Of a stretch of DNA of 10,455 nucleotides, positions 1 through 5,572 are shown piece after piece. Source of the DNA: Alphaproteobacteria bacterium. Lineage in GTDB: Bacteria > Pseudomonadota > Alphaproteobacteria > Rhodobacterales > Rhodobacteraceae. Position 1 is the first letter of the stretch. Every line of letters starts with the position of its first letter. The notes below the pieces were generated by a model. The model was not told the DNA's origin, ran no database searches, and saw nothing but the letters and a program-made list of their open reading frames with translations. The position numbers and the translations under genes are program-made. The stretch spans positions 1-10,455 of the forward strand of contig JAJRUE010000146.1 of NCBI GenBank assembly GCA_024277955.1. The letters run 5' to 3'.

Positions 1-55
1 CGACGTGCCGGTGCATCTGCTGGTATCCGACTACCCCGAGGTCAAGGCGGGTTGA
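1..55 (+). CDS. C-terminal end of an unidentified protein (partial)
   Basis: Reading from base 2, an open frame gives the 17-residue tail DVPVHLLVSDYPEVKAG and stops at a TGA at 53-55. The third codon positions are mostly G or C, as in the confirmed genes of the window, so this is probably the real end of a gene that begins left of the window. The tail is too short to identify. The gene is followed by a hairpin-rich stretch and a 3'-flank module at 117-150 in the same orientation, which fits the end of a transcription unit. Confidence 0.55.
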   Translation, partial: DVPVHLLVSDYPEVKAG

Positions 56-116
56 GGTGAGGTTTTGCGCCCGCCTTGCGGCGGTCGCCGCGCGCCTCGG
101 GCTGCGCCCTCGGCGT

Positions 117-150
117 GCCTCCGGCGGGGATATTTTGGGACAGAAGAAGG
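117..150 (+). repeat. 3'-flank module, copy A
   Basis: This copy consists of GCCTCCGGCGGGG, then ATATTTTGGGACAG, then AAGAAGG. It lies about 60 bp downstream of the gene ending at 55 and on that gene's sense strand. Upstream of it are short GC hairpins, for example CCGC/GCGG near 71-82 and GGGC/GCCC near 98-108. It matches copy B at 236-267, which faces the other way, at 31 of 32 positions, and it shares a core with looser copies C and D. A role in transcript 3'-end formation is inferred from position and orientation only. Confidence 0.6.
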
Positions 151-235
151 AAGCGCCTTTGGTCTTGCGACTCTCTTGGCCTCGCCAATAAGTCCGGTAA
201 CAGGTTGATTGCAGACGGTATTCTTCTTTCACAAA

Positions 236-267
236 TTCTTCTGTCCAAAAATATCCCCGCCGGAGGC
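236..267 (-). repeat. 3'-flank module, copy B (inverted relative to copy A)
   Basis: On the minus strand this reads GCCTCCGGCGGGG, ATATTTTTGGACAG, AAGAA. It differs from copy A by one base (T for G at position 21 of the arm). It lies 35-66 bp downstream of the Gfo/Idh/MocA gene stop on that gene's sense strand, directly after an 8-bp hairpin. With copy A it makes a 32-bp inverted repeat enclosing 87 bp of lower-GC sequence. The spacer shows no ORF that I can support and no transposase signature. Confidence 0.65.
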
Positions 268-286
268 TTCGCGGCGCGGCGAAGCC
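265..286 (-). terminator. Hairpin downstream of the Gfo/Idh/MocA oxidoreductase
   Basis: GGCTTCGC (265-272) pairs with GCGAAGCC (279-286) as a perfect 8-bp stem with a 6-base loop. It begins 16 bp past the gene's stop on the minus strand. After the stem comes a GC box and then ATATTTTTGG, so the T run is about 15 bases from the stem. That is not a textbook intrinsic terminator, but a 3'-end or RNA-stability role is plausible. Confidence 0.5.
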
Positions 287-301
287 GTGGCGCAATCCTG
301 C

Positions 302-1342
302 CTAGCCGTTCAGGGACACGCGGGCGCCGGTTTCGCCGGCCTTCACAAGCGCCTCGATCACCCGGATGGTGTTTCGGGCCTGCTGTGCGGTGACCGGGGG
401 CGGGGCGCCGGTTTCGATGGCCTGGCGCAGCTGGCGGTAGAATTCGTGGTGGGCGCCGGGAAGGGTGGGCACGGTTTCCTCGGTCAGCTTGCCGTCCGGA
501 TAGGTGGTCAGCGTGCCGTGGTGGGATATGGGCTCGACCCCGAAACCCTTGTCCAGCGGTGTCATGCCGGCGCGCAGCTGGCTTTCCTGGATGTCCATGT
601 GCCATTTTCGCCAGCCGCCGCGCGCGCCCTGGGCAACGTATCGCGACCGGAAATCGGGGCTGAAATAGTTGCCGGTCAGGGTTGCGCGCAACTTGCCGAA
701 GGCCAGCCGGGCGAAGAACGCATCGGCGATTCTGCCGCCGGGCCGCTGGATCAGGGCTTCGCCCTCGACCCAGTCGGGCTGGCCGAAGAGCACCAGCGCC
801 TGATCGATCAGGTGCGCGCCCAGGTCGAAATGCACGCCTACGCCCGGGCCGGGGCGGTCCTGCCAGCGGTCGGCGGGGGTGGGTTTGTAGAACTCGAAAT
901 GTGCCTCAAAGGCGTGGATCGGGCCAAGCCGGTCGGCGCCGATCAGGGCGCGCAAGGTCAGAAAGTCGCCATCCCAGCGCCGGTTCTGAAAACAGGTCGC
1001 GATGCGCCCGGTGGTTTCGGCGGCGGCGATGATCGTGTCGGCTTCGGCGGTGCTGGTGGCAAAGGGCTTGTCGATGACCACGTGCTTGCCCGCGCCCAGC
1101 GCCTCGATCGCCAGAGCCGCGTGGGTGGGGGTGGGCGTGGTCAGGATCACCAGGTCCAGCGCCTCATCGGCAAACAGCGCCTGCGGCGTCGGGTGGACAC
1201 GCGCGCCCGGGTGGTCGGCGTGCACCTTGTCCGGGTCCGAACTGGCGACGGCGGCCAGTTCGATCCCCGCGGCCGGCAGCAGCGGGGCGTGGAACACCTT
1301 TCCGGCCAGCCCGTAGCCGACGATACCTGCCTTCAGCGTCAT
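302..1342 (-). CDS. Gfo/Idh/MocA-family NAD(P)-dependent oxidoreductase
   Basis: This 346-residue protein has the full architecture of the Gfo/Idh/MocA dehydrogenases, cytoplasmic enzymes that oxidise or reduce sugars, inositols and related polyols. An N-terminal Rossmann fold carries the glycine motif GYGLAGK (residues 9-15). The catalytic-lysine motif DKPF sits at 91-94 (K92). The substrate domain has DLGAHLIDQ with the expected D173 and H177. QNRRWDGDF (119-127) and the overall pattern resemble the YdgJ/IolW branch, but substrate cannot be assigned from sequence alone. The start is supported by AAAGGG six bases ahead of the ATG. The gene is divergent from the DUF1479 gene across 107 bp and is followed by a hairpin and 3'-flank module B. 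It is intact and of usual family length. Confidence 0.93.
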   Translation of the reverse strand: MTLKAGIVGYGLAGKVFHAPLLPAAGIELAAVASSDPDKVHADHPGARVHPTPQALFADEALDLVILTTPTPTHAALAIEALGAGKHVVIDKPFATSTAEADTIIAAAETTGRIATCFQNRRWDGDFLTLRALIGADRLGPIHAFEAHFEFYKPTPADRWQDRPGPGVGVHFDLGAHLIDQALVLFGQPDWVEGEALIQRPGGRIADAFFARLAFGKLRATLTGNYFSPDFRSRYVAQGARGGWRKWHMDIQESQLRAGMTPLDKGFGVEPISHHGTLTTYPDGKLTEETVPTLPGAHHEFYRQLRQAIETGAPPPVTAQQARNTIRVIEALVKAGETGARVSLNG

Positions 1343-1382
1343 GGCGCGCCCTTTCTTGTCCGCAAAGGAAATCTTGACCCGG

Positions 1383-1410
1383 ATGGTAAAGCCGGAAACA
1401 GTGATTGCAA
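1383..1410 (-). promoter_or_regulatory. Possible promoter for the Gfo/Idh/MocA gene in the divergent intergenic region
   Basis: The 107-bp gap 1343-1449 separates two divergent genes and is much richer in A/T than its surroundings. On the minus strand TTGCAA (1405-1410) and TACCAT (1383-1388) are 16 bp apart, each matching four of six bases of the sigma-70 -35 and -10 boxes. On the plus strand TATAAA at 1414-1419 could be a -10 for the DUF1479 gene, but I see no good -35 at the right distance. These are pattern matches only. Confidence 0.3.
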
Positions 1411-1449
1411 CGATATAAATTGCGAGTTTCGTGAAAATCGGGGGCCGAT

Positions 1450-2679
1450 ATGGACAAGCAGATCCGAGATTTCATCCACCAGGCCAAGGCCGAACTGCGG
1501 GCGCGTTCCGACGTGGCCGCGTCGTTTGCGCAGGTGCGCGATGCGATGCGCCGCGAGGTGGACGAGCTGCGCAACCTGACGGCGCGGGGCCAGGCGGTGA
1601 TCCCGGAACTCGAGTTTCGCGACATCCGCGACGGGCGGGTGGGCGAAGACATGCGCCAGCGCATCCGCGCGCGTGGCTGCGTGGTGATCCGCGGCGTCTT
1701 CGAACGCGCCCGGGCCGAGGACTGGAACGCCCGGATCGGCGAATATCTGGCGCGGAACCGCTATCTGGAGCGGCTGCGCGAAAAGGCGGGGCTGGACAAT
1801 TACTTTGGCGAGCTGAAAAGCGGCAAGCCGCAGATCTACGGCATCTACTGGTCGCGCCCGCAGATCGAGGCGCGTCAGGGCGAAACCATGGCCGCCACCA
1901 GGCGCTTCCTGAACCGGCTTTGGGATGTGCGCGCCCCCGCGGGGGACGAGTTCGACCCGGATTTCGACTATACCTACGCCGATCGCACCCGACGGCGCGA
2001 GCCGGGCGACAGGTCGCTCGGGCTGTCGCCGCACATGGACGCCGGGTCTTGTGAGCGCTGGCTGGATCCGGCGTTCCAGAAGATCTACGCCCCGATCTTC
2101 GCCGGCGACTGGCAGGGCTACGACCCCTGGAAAGCCGCCCACCGCACCCAGACGCGCGAATTCGAATCACCCGCCGTCTGTTCGATGTTTCGCACCTTTC
2201 AGGGCTGGACGGCGCTGACCACGCAGGGGCCGCGCGATGGCACCCTGTCGCTGATCCCGATCTCGCGCGCCATCGCCTATGTGCTGTTGCGCGCCTTGCA
2301 GGATGACTTGGGCCAGGACGATCTCTGCGGCGCCAAGCCCGGGCGCGCGCTGGGGATCAACGAAACCTGGCACGCCGACCTGATGCCGGCGCTGATCACC
2401 ATCCCCGAGGTCGGGCCCGGCGATACGGTCTGGTGGCACCCGGACACGGTGCACGCGGTGGCCGACGAACACGCGGGCGACGACTATGCCAATGTGATCT
2501 ACATCGGGGCGGCGCCCAAATGCGCCCGCAACCAGGCCTACGCCCTCCGCCAGGCCCCGGCCTTTCTGCAGGGCCGCAGCCCGCCCGATTTCGCACCCGA
2601 AGACTTCGAGGTGGATTTCCAGGGTCGCGCGACGCTCGACGACCTCAGCGATCTCGGCCGCGCCCAGATGGGTCTTTGA
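1450..2679 (+). CDS. DUF1479 (YbiU-family) protein, predicted Fe(II)/2-oxoglutarate-oxygenase-like
   Basis: This 409-residue protein matches the DUF1479/YbiU family in length and in hallmarks I recognise: an N-terminal helical part, then IRARGCVVIRGVFERA, SPHMDAGSCERW, GINETWHADLMP, GDTVWWHPDTVHAV and an ending in LGRAQMGL. The family is predicted to adopt the double-stranded beta-helix of Fe(II)/2-oxoglutarate oxygenases. Here H195, D197 and H335 are reasonable candidates for the HxD...H metal triad. No substrate is established. The ATG is preceded by GGGGG at 1440-1444, five bases upstream. The gene is divergent from a dehydrogenase and 115 bp upstream of an Lrp-type ligand-binding protein on the same strand, so a small-molecule catabolic role is possible. 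That last point is inference. Confidence 0.88.
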   Translation: MDKQIRDFIHQAKAELRARSDVAASFAQVRDAMRREVDELRNLTARGQAVIPELEFRDIRDGRVGEDMRQRIRARGCVVIRGVFERARAEDWNARIGEYLARNRYLERLREKAGLDNYFGELKSGKPQIYGIYWSRPQIEARQGETMAATRRFLNRLWDVRAPAGDEFDPDFDYTYADRTRRREPGDRSLGLSPHMDAGSCERWLDPAFQKIYAPIFAGDWQGYDPWKAAHRTQTREFESPAVCSMFRTFQGWTALTTQGPRDGTLSLIPISRAIAYVLLRALQDDLGQDDLCGAKPGRALGINETWHADLMPALITIPEVGPGDTVWWHPDTVHAVADEHAGDDYANVIYIGAAPKCARNQAYALRQAPAFLQGRSPPDFAPEDFEVDFQGRATLDDLSDLGRAQMGL

Positions 2680-2717
2680 CCGGACCGCGCCGCCGGGGCA
2701 GAATCTCTTTGCATTCC

Positions 2718-2769
2718 GGGCGCGCCCACGCGATCAAGGTCCAAAGGTTCGAACCGGGCGCCAATTGGC
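2718..2769. promoter_or_regulatory. Cluster of three perfect 10-bp palindromes upstream of the Lrp-domain gene
   Basis: Three perfect palindromes lie within 52 bp in the gap between the DUF1479 gene and the Lrp-domain gene: GGGCGCGCCC (2718-2727), GGTTCGAACC (2746-2755) and GCCAATTGGC (2760-2769). The last ends 25 bp before the Lrp-domain start codon. Such palindromes are typical of dimeric-regulator sites, but the three are not copies of one another. One shared regulator is therefore not indicated. Confidence 0.3.
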
Positions 2770-2794
2770 CCGCGACAACGGAAAGGATGCGCAA

Positions 2795-3031
2795 ATGAAC
2801 TGTGTTTTTGTCCAGATACGGTGCAAACCGGGCACGGCCTATGCGGTGGCCGACGCCATCGCCCTGCGCGAATTACATTCCGAACTCTACTCGACCAGCG
2901 GCAATTTCGACCTGCTGATGAAGCTCTACGTCCCCGAAGGAAAGGACGTGGGCAAGTTCATCAACGAAAACCTGTTGGATATCGACGGGATCGAACGCAC
3001 CATGACAACGCTGACGTTCAAGGCGTTCTAG
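2795..3031 (+). CDS. Stand-alone Lrp/AsnC ligand-binding (RAM) domain protein
   Basis: The 78-residue product MNCVFVQIRCKPG... ending ...IDGIERTMTTLTFKAF is a complete alpha/beta sandwich of the Lrp/AsnC C-terminal ligand-binding type. The G-x-x-D-L core appears as SGNFDLLMKLYV (35-46) and the closing strand as GIERTMTTLTF. No helix-turn-helix precedes it, so it cannot bind DNA like a full Lrp. Stand-alone members form ring oligomers that bind amino acids or modulate partner proteins. The chosen ATG has a strong GGAAAGGA seven bases upstream. An in-frame ATG ten codons earlier lacks this and extends beyond the domain. The gene follows the DUF1479 gene by 115 bp on the same strand and converges with kynA. 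A link to amino-acid sensing near the kynurenine genes is only a positional suggestion. Confidence 0.88.
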   Translation: MNCVFVQIRCKPGTAYAVADAIALRELHSELYSTSGNFDLLMKLYVPEGKDVGKFINENLLDIDGIERTMTTLTFKAF

Positions 3032-3120
3032 GCCTGTAACGCAGTCGGGGCGGAAATCTGCCAAACCGGCGGTGCAGGTTGATTGGGTTCTGACCCCAGG
3101 CCCCCACCCGCCGTTTCGCG

Positions 3121-3150
3121 CCTTCTTCTTTTTTGGAAATATCCTCGGGG
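3121..3150 (-). repeat. 3'-flank module, copy C
   Basis: On the minus strand this reads CCCCGAGGATATTTCC then AAAAAAGAAGAAGG. The core (G-rich box, GATATTT, AAGAAGAAGG) is shared with copies A and B, although the flanking bases differ. It lies 73-102 bp downstream of the kynA stop on the kynA sense strand, after a perfect 7-bp hairpin at 3156-3173. It sits in the convergent gap between the Lrp-domain gene and kynA. Confidence 0.5.
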
Positions 3151-3155
3151 GTGAA

Positions 3156-3173
3156 TTGGCCCGCGAGGGCCAA
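3156..3173 (-). terminator. Hairpin downstream of kynA
   Basis: TTGGCCC (3156-3162) pairs perfectly with GGGCCAA (3167-3173) around a GCGA loop. It lies 50 bp past the kynA stop, between that gene and 3'-flank module C. No T run follows immediately on either strand. A terminator or 3'-stabilising role is inferred from its place in a convergent gap. Confidence 0.4.
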
Positions 3174-3215
3174 GAGGGGGCAGACAGCCCCCTTGCCCCG
3201 CCCGCCGCAGGCGCA

Positions 3216-3234
3216 ACCGGGCTTACAGCCCGGT
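3216..3234. other. Hairpin spanning the kynA stop codon
   Basis: ACCGGGC (3216-3222) and GCCCGGT (3228-3234) form a 7-bp stem with the loop TTACA. The kynA stop codon (3223-3225) lies in the loop. There is no following T tract on either strand. Confidence 0.35.
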
Positions 3235-4059
3235 CCGCAGGCGCCAAAGCTCGGGAAAGATTTCCACCGCCAGAATCCGGCGAAGATAGGCCGCGCCCGA
3301 TGTCCCGCCGGTGCCGCGCTTGAGGCCGATGATGCGTTCCACCGTGGTCACATGGTTGAAACGCCAGCGGCGGAAATAATCCTCGAAATCCACCAGTTTC
3401 TCGGCCAGTTCATAAAGCTCCCAATAGGCCTGCGGATCGCGGTAGACCGTGCTCCAGGCGGCTTCGATGCGCGCGTCCGGCTTGTGGGGGCGGGACAGGT
3501 CGCGTGAAAACACCTCGGGCGGCAGCGCGATCCCGGCCGCGTCCAGCGCGCGCAGCGCCACGTCATACAGGCTGGGGCGGCTCAGTTCGCGCTCCAGCCG
3601 GGCGGCGATGTCGGGCAGGTGTTCATGCGGGCGGATCATCGCGGGGTTGCGGTTGCCGGTGATGAACTCGATCAGCCGGTATTGCCAACTCTGGAACCCC
3701 GAAGACTGGCCCAGCGCCGGGCGAAAGGCGGTGTAATCGCTCGGCGTCATCGTGCGCAGCACGTCCCAGGCGTTGTTCAACTGCTCGAAAATGCGCGCGA
3801 TCCGGCTGAGGTGCTTGAAGGCCGGGCGCAGGCGGCGCTCTTCCAGCAGGCGGCGCGCGGTGGTCAGTTCGTGGATCGCCAGCCGCATCCACAATTCGCT
3901 GGTCTGGTGCTGGACGATGAACAGCATTTCGTCATGGGCGTCGCTCAGCGGGTGCTGGGCGGTCAGGATCGCATCCAGATGCAGGTAGTCGGCATAGGAC
4001 ATCTGGCCGTCGAAGGACATGCGGGCGCCATCGCTGGCGGGGTCAATGGGATCGGTCAT
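3223..4059 (-). CDS. kynA: Tryptophan 2,3-dioxygenase
   Basis: This enzyme catalyses the first step of tryptophan catabolism: heme-dependent insertion of O2 into L-tryptophan to give N-formylkynurenine in the cytoplasm. The 278-residue length is normal for bacterial homotetrameric enzymes. Family landmarks are all present: FIVQHQTSELW with the distal-pocket H51, FRPALGQSSGFQSWQYR with substrate-binding R113 (113-128 region), RWRFNHVTTVERIIG with the proximal heme ligand H236, and the active-site loop KRGTGGTSG (248-256). The ATG has a modest ACAGG six bases upstream. It is the last gene of a minus-strand unit kynU - 30-codon ORF - kynA, with a 111-bp spacer before it that can form a strong hairpin. 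This suggests post-initiation control. I see no damage to the gene. Confidence 0.97.
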   Translation of the reverse strand: MTDPIDPASDGARMSFDGQMSYADYLHLDAILTAQHPLSDAHDEMLFIVQHQTSELWMRLAIHELTTARRLLEERRLRPAFKHLSRIARIFEQLNNAWDVLRTMTPSDYTAFRPALGQSSGFQSWQYRLIEFITGNRNPAMIRPHEHLPDIAARLERELSRPSLYDVALRALDAAGIALPPEVFSRDLSRPHKPDARIEAAWSTVYRDPQAYWELYELAEKLVDFEDYFRRWRFNHVTTVERIIGLKRGTGGTSGAAYLRRILAVEIFPELWRLRTGL

Positions 4060-4085
4060 GGGATACCTGTTGGCAAGTGGCGCGC

Positions 4086-4098
4086 CTTGCGGCGCAAG
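4086..4098. other. Small hairpin in the kynA leader
   Basis: CTTGC (4086-4090) and GCAAG (4094-4098) pair around a 3-base loop, 27 bp upstream of the kynA start. An alternative pairing of GCGCC (4082-4086) with GGCGC (4091-4095) competes for the same bases. On the kynU-kynA transcript this could affect ribosome access to kynA. The evidence is pairing potential only. Confidence 0.3.
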
Positions 4099-4110
4099 TT
4101 TGCAGGATGG

Positions 4111-4147
4111 CCCCGCTGGCGCGGGAGCGTATGCGCGCCGCGCGGGG
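4111..4147. other. Strong 12-bp hairpin between the mini-ORF and kynA
   Basis: CCCCGC (4111-4116) and GGCGCG (4118-4123) pair with CGCGCC (4134-4139) and GCGGGG (4142-4147). This leaves a 1-by-2-base internal bulge and a 10-base loop. All twelve pairs are Watson-Crick G-C. On the transcript it begins 23 bases after the stop of the 30-codon ORF and ends about 51 bases before the kynA start. No T run follows, so it is not a canonical Rho-independent terminator. It might be an mRNA-processing, stability or attenuation element. Confidence 0.45.
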
Positions 4148-4170
4148 ATGGTTTGGGCAAGACGAAGGGC

Positions 4171-4263
4171 TCAGCGGTTCAGCGACGCGCCCAGGCCAAG
4201 CCGACGCCACAGTGCGATCCAGCCCGACGGGCGGCACAGCGGCAGGCGGCGCGCGGCGTTCAT
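4171..4263 (-). CDS. 30-residue ORF translationally coupled to kynU (possible leader peptide or small protein)
   Basis: The ATG at 4263-4261 overlaps the kynU TGA in an ATGA junction, a standard sign of coupled translation, and the frame stops at 4173-4171. The product begins MNAARRLPLCRPSG, has tryptophans at positions 15 and 19 (GWIALWRR), and ends LGLGASLNR. It is basic, with seven arginines, and has no clear membrane segment. By my count 27 of 30 sense codons end in G or C, which matches the coding bias of the neighbours. The upstream ribosome-binding site is weak, so translation probably depends on ribosomes finishing kynU. I do not recognise a family. Two Trp codons upstream of a tryptophan-degrading dioxygenase invite comparison with TnaC-type leader peptides, but that is inference. 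It may simply be a small conserved protein or spurious. Confidence 0.5.
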   Translation of the reverse strand: MNAARRLPLCRPSGWIALWRRLGLGASLNR

Positions 4264-5453
4264 GTGACCGCCGCGCGTTTTTGATAGGCCGGGTCGCGCC
4301 ACAGCTCGTCGTGCATGACCTCGGCGATGATCTCGACCGCGCGGGCCACGTCGGACTGGTCGATGTAGAGCGGGGTAAAGCCGAAACGCATGATGTCGGG
4401 GGCGCGGAAATCGCCGATCAGCCCCTTGGCGATACAGGCCTGCATCGCCGCATAGCCCTGTTCGAAGGCGAACGACACCTGCGAGCCGCGCCTGGCCCCG
4501 TCGCGCGGGCTGGCGATTTCAAGCGCCGGGCAGCGCGCTTCGACGCCGGCGATGAACTGGTCGCACAGCGCGATCGAGCGGGCGCGCAGCGCGTTCATGT
4601 CCACCTGGTCCCAGATCTCCAACGACGCGTCCAGCGCCGCCAGCTGCAGGATCGGCGGGGTGCCGACGCGCATCCGTTCGACGCCCTCTGCGGGGCGGTA
4701 GTCGGCGTCGAAGGCAAAGGGGGCTTCGTGGCCCAGCCAGCCTGAAAGCGCCGGGCGCGCGGTTTGCGCATGCCGCGGCGCGACATAGATAAAGGCCGGC
4801 CCGCCGGGCCCGGCGTTGAGGTATTTGTAGGTGCAGCCCACCGCGAAATCGGCCCGCGTTCCGGCAAGATCCACCGGCAGCGCGCCCGCCGAATGGGCCA
4901 GATCCCAGACCGTGACGATGCCCTTTTCATGGGCCGCGGCGGTGAGCGCGGCCATGTCGTGTTTGCGCCCGGTGCGGTAATCCACCTCGGTCAGCATCAG
5001 CACGGCGATCTCGTCGCTCAGCGCATCGGCCACCGCTTCGGGGGCGACGGTGCGCAGCCGGTAACCATCGCCCAGCAGGCCCACCAGCCCCTGTGCCATG
5101 TAAAGGTCGGACGGGAAATTGCCGCTGTCGGACAGGATCACCCGGCGGTCGGGGCGCATCTCAAGCGCCGCCGCCAGCGCCTGATAGACCTTGATCGAAA
5201 GCGTATCCCCCAAGACGACGCTGCCCGGCTCGGCCCCGATCAGCCGGCCGATCCGGTCGCCCAGCCGGCGCGGCATCTCCATCCAGCCGGCCCGGTTCCA
5301 GCCGGTGATCAGCATGTCGCCCCATTCGTCTTCCACCGTGCGGCGCAGCCGGTCGCTGGCGGCGCGCGGCAGCGGACCCAGCGAATTGCCGTCCAGGTAG
5401 ATCACCCCTTCGGGCAGGTGGAAAAGCGCCTTGGTGGCGGCGAAATCGGTCAT
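4260..5453 (-). CDS. kynU: Kynureninase
   Basis: This is a PLP-dependent fold-type I hydrolase that cleaves L-kynurenine to anthranilate and L-alanine. The 397-residue length is close to that of characterised bacterial enzymes. Signatures include YLDGNSLGPLPR (19-30), the PLP-phosphate region GDTLSIKVYQAL (82-93), DSGNFPSDLYMAQG (109-122), WDLAHSAGALPVDL with D184 for the pyridine nitrogen (183-196), and the Schiff-base lysine K210 in CTYKYLNAGPGGPAF (207-221). GTPPILQLAALDASLEI follows at 264-280. The ATG is preceded by AAGGGGGG four bases upstream, and this site can pair with an upstream CCCCCCTT. It is the first gene of the minus-strand kynU - mini-ORF - kynA unit and is divergent from the HGGYW hydrolase, which would supply its substrate. 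Confidence 0.97.
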   Translation of the reverse strand: MTDFAATKALFHLPEGVIYLDGNSLGPLPRAASDRLRRTVEDEWGDMLITGWNRAGWMEMPRRLGDRIGRLIGAEPGSVVLGDTLSIKVYQALAAALEMRPDRRVILSDSGNFPSDLYMAQGLVGLLGDGYRLRTVAPEAVADALSDEIAVLMLTEVDYRTGRKHDMAALTAAAHEKGIVTVWDLAHSAGALPVDLAGTRADFAVGCTYKYLNAGPGGPAFIYVAPRHAQTARPALSGWLGHEAPFAFDADYRPAEGVERMRVGTPPILQLAALDASLEIWDQVDMNALRARSIALCDQFIAGVEARCPALEIASPRDGARRGSQVSFAFEQGYAAMQACIAKGLIGDFRAPDIMRFGFTPLYIDQSDVARAVEIIAEVMHDELWRDPAYQKRAAVT

Positions 5454-5457
5454 GGTT

Positions 5458-5508
5458 CCCCCCTTGTCGGCGGCACGGTATCACCTGCGCTCCCCGGTGC
5501 AAGGGGGG
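5458..5508 (-). promoter_or_regulatory. Inverted repeat covering the kynU ribosome-binding site
   Basis: CCCCCCTTG (5458-5466) and CAAGGGGGG (5500-5508) are perfect 9-bp inverted arms. A nested CACC/GGTG pair lies at 5482-5485 and 5496-5499, directly stacked on the second arm. On a kynU transcript that starts upstream of 5508, the AAGGGGGG ribosome-binding site would be paired with CCCCCCTT. Alternatively the arms flank a weak promoter-like pair, TTGCAC and TACCGT with 16-bp spacing on the minus strand, and act as DNA. Which applies depends on the unknown transcription start. Confidence 0.4.
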
Positions 5509-5531
5509 GGCTTGGAGCGGCCCGCGCCCTG

Positions 5532-5551
5532 GGGCATGATCGGGCATGATC
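5532..5551. repeat. Tandem decamer GGGCATGATC x2 upstream of the hydrolase
   Basis: GGGCATGATC occurs twice in direct succession (5532-5541, 5542-5551), one helical turn apart, just upstream of the hydrolase ribosome-binding site and within the divergent kynU control region. It could be a pair of regulator half-sites. Each unit also contains an ATG, which creates an upstream in-frame start that I do not favour for the hydrolase. Confidence 0.35.
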
Positions 5552-5572
5552 GCCGCGACAGGAGGGACAGCC

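Noticed and set aside
209..1579. A 456-codon plus-strand open frame over the Gfo/Idh/MocA gene
   Set aside because: It is the antisense shadow of a clearly conserved dehydrogenase; the product shows no recognisable domain.
2741..2769. GGTTCGAACC resembling a tRNA T-loop
   Set aside because: Flanking bases do not form a 5-bp T-stem, and there is no anticodon arm or acceptor stem upstream. It is treated as a palindrome only.
2763..3166. AATTGGCCCGCGA present at both 2763-2775 and 3154-3166
   Set aside because: About one 13-base repeat is expected by chance in a 10-kb window, and the second copy is explained by a hairpin arm.
4043..4237. A 64-codon minus-strand frame between kynU and kynA
   Set aside because: It overlaps the better-supported coupled 30-codon ORF in another frame, runs into the kynA start, and lacks coding-like codon use.
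5546..5572. Upstream in-frame ATG for the hydrolase
   Set aside because: It lies in the tandem decamer with no good ribosome-binding site, and the strong GGAGGG at 5561-5566 is ideally placed for the ATG at 5573.
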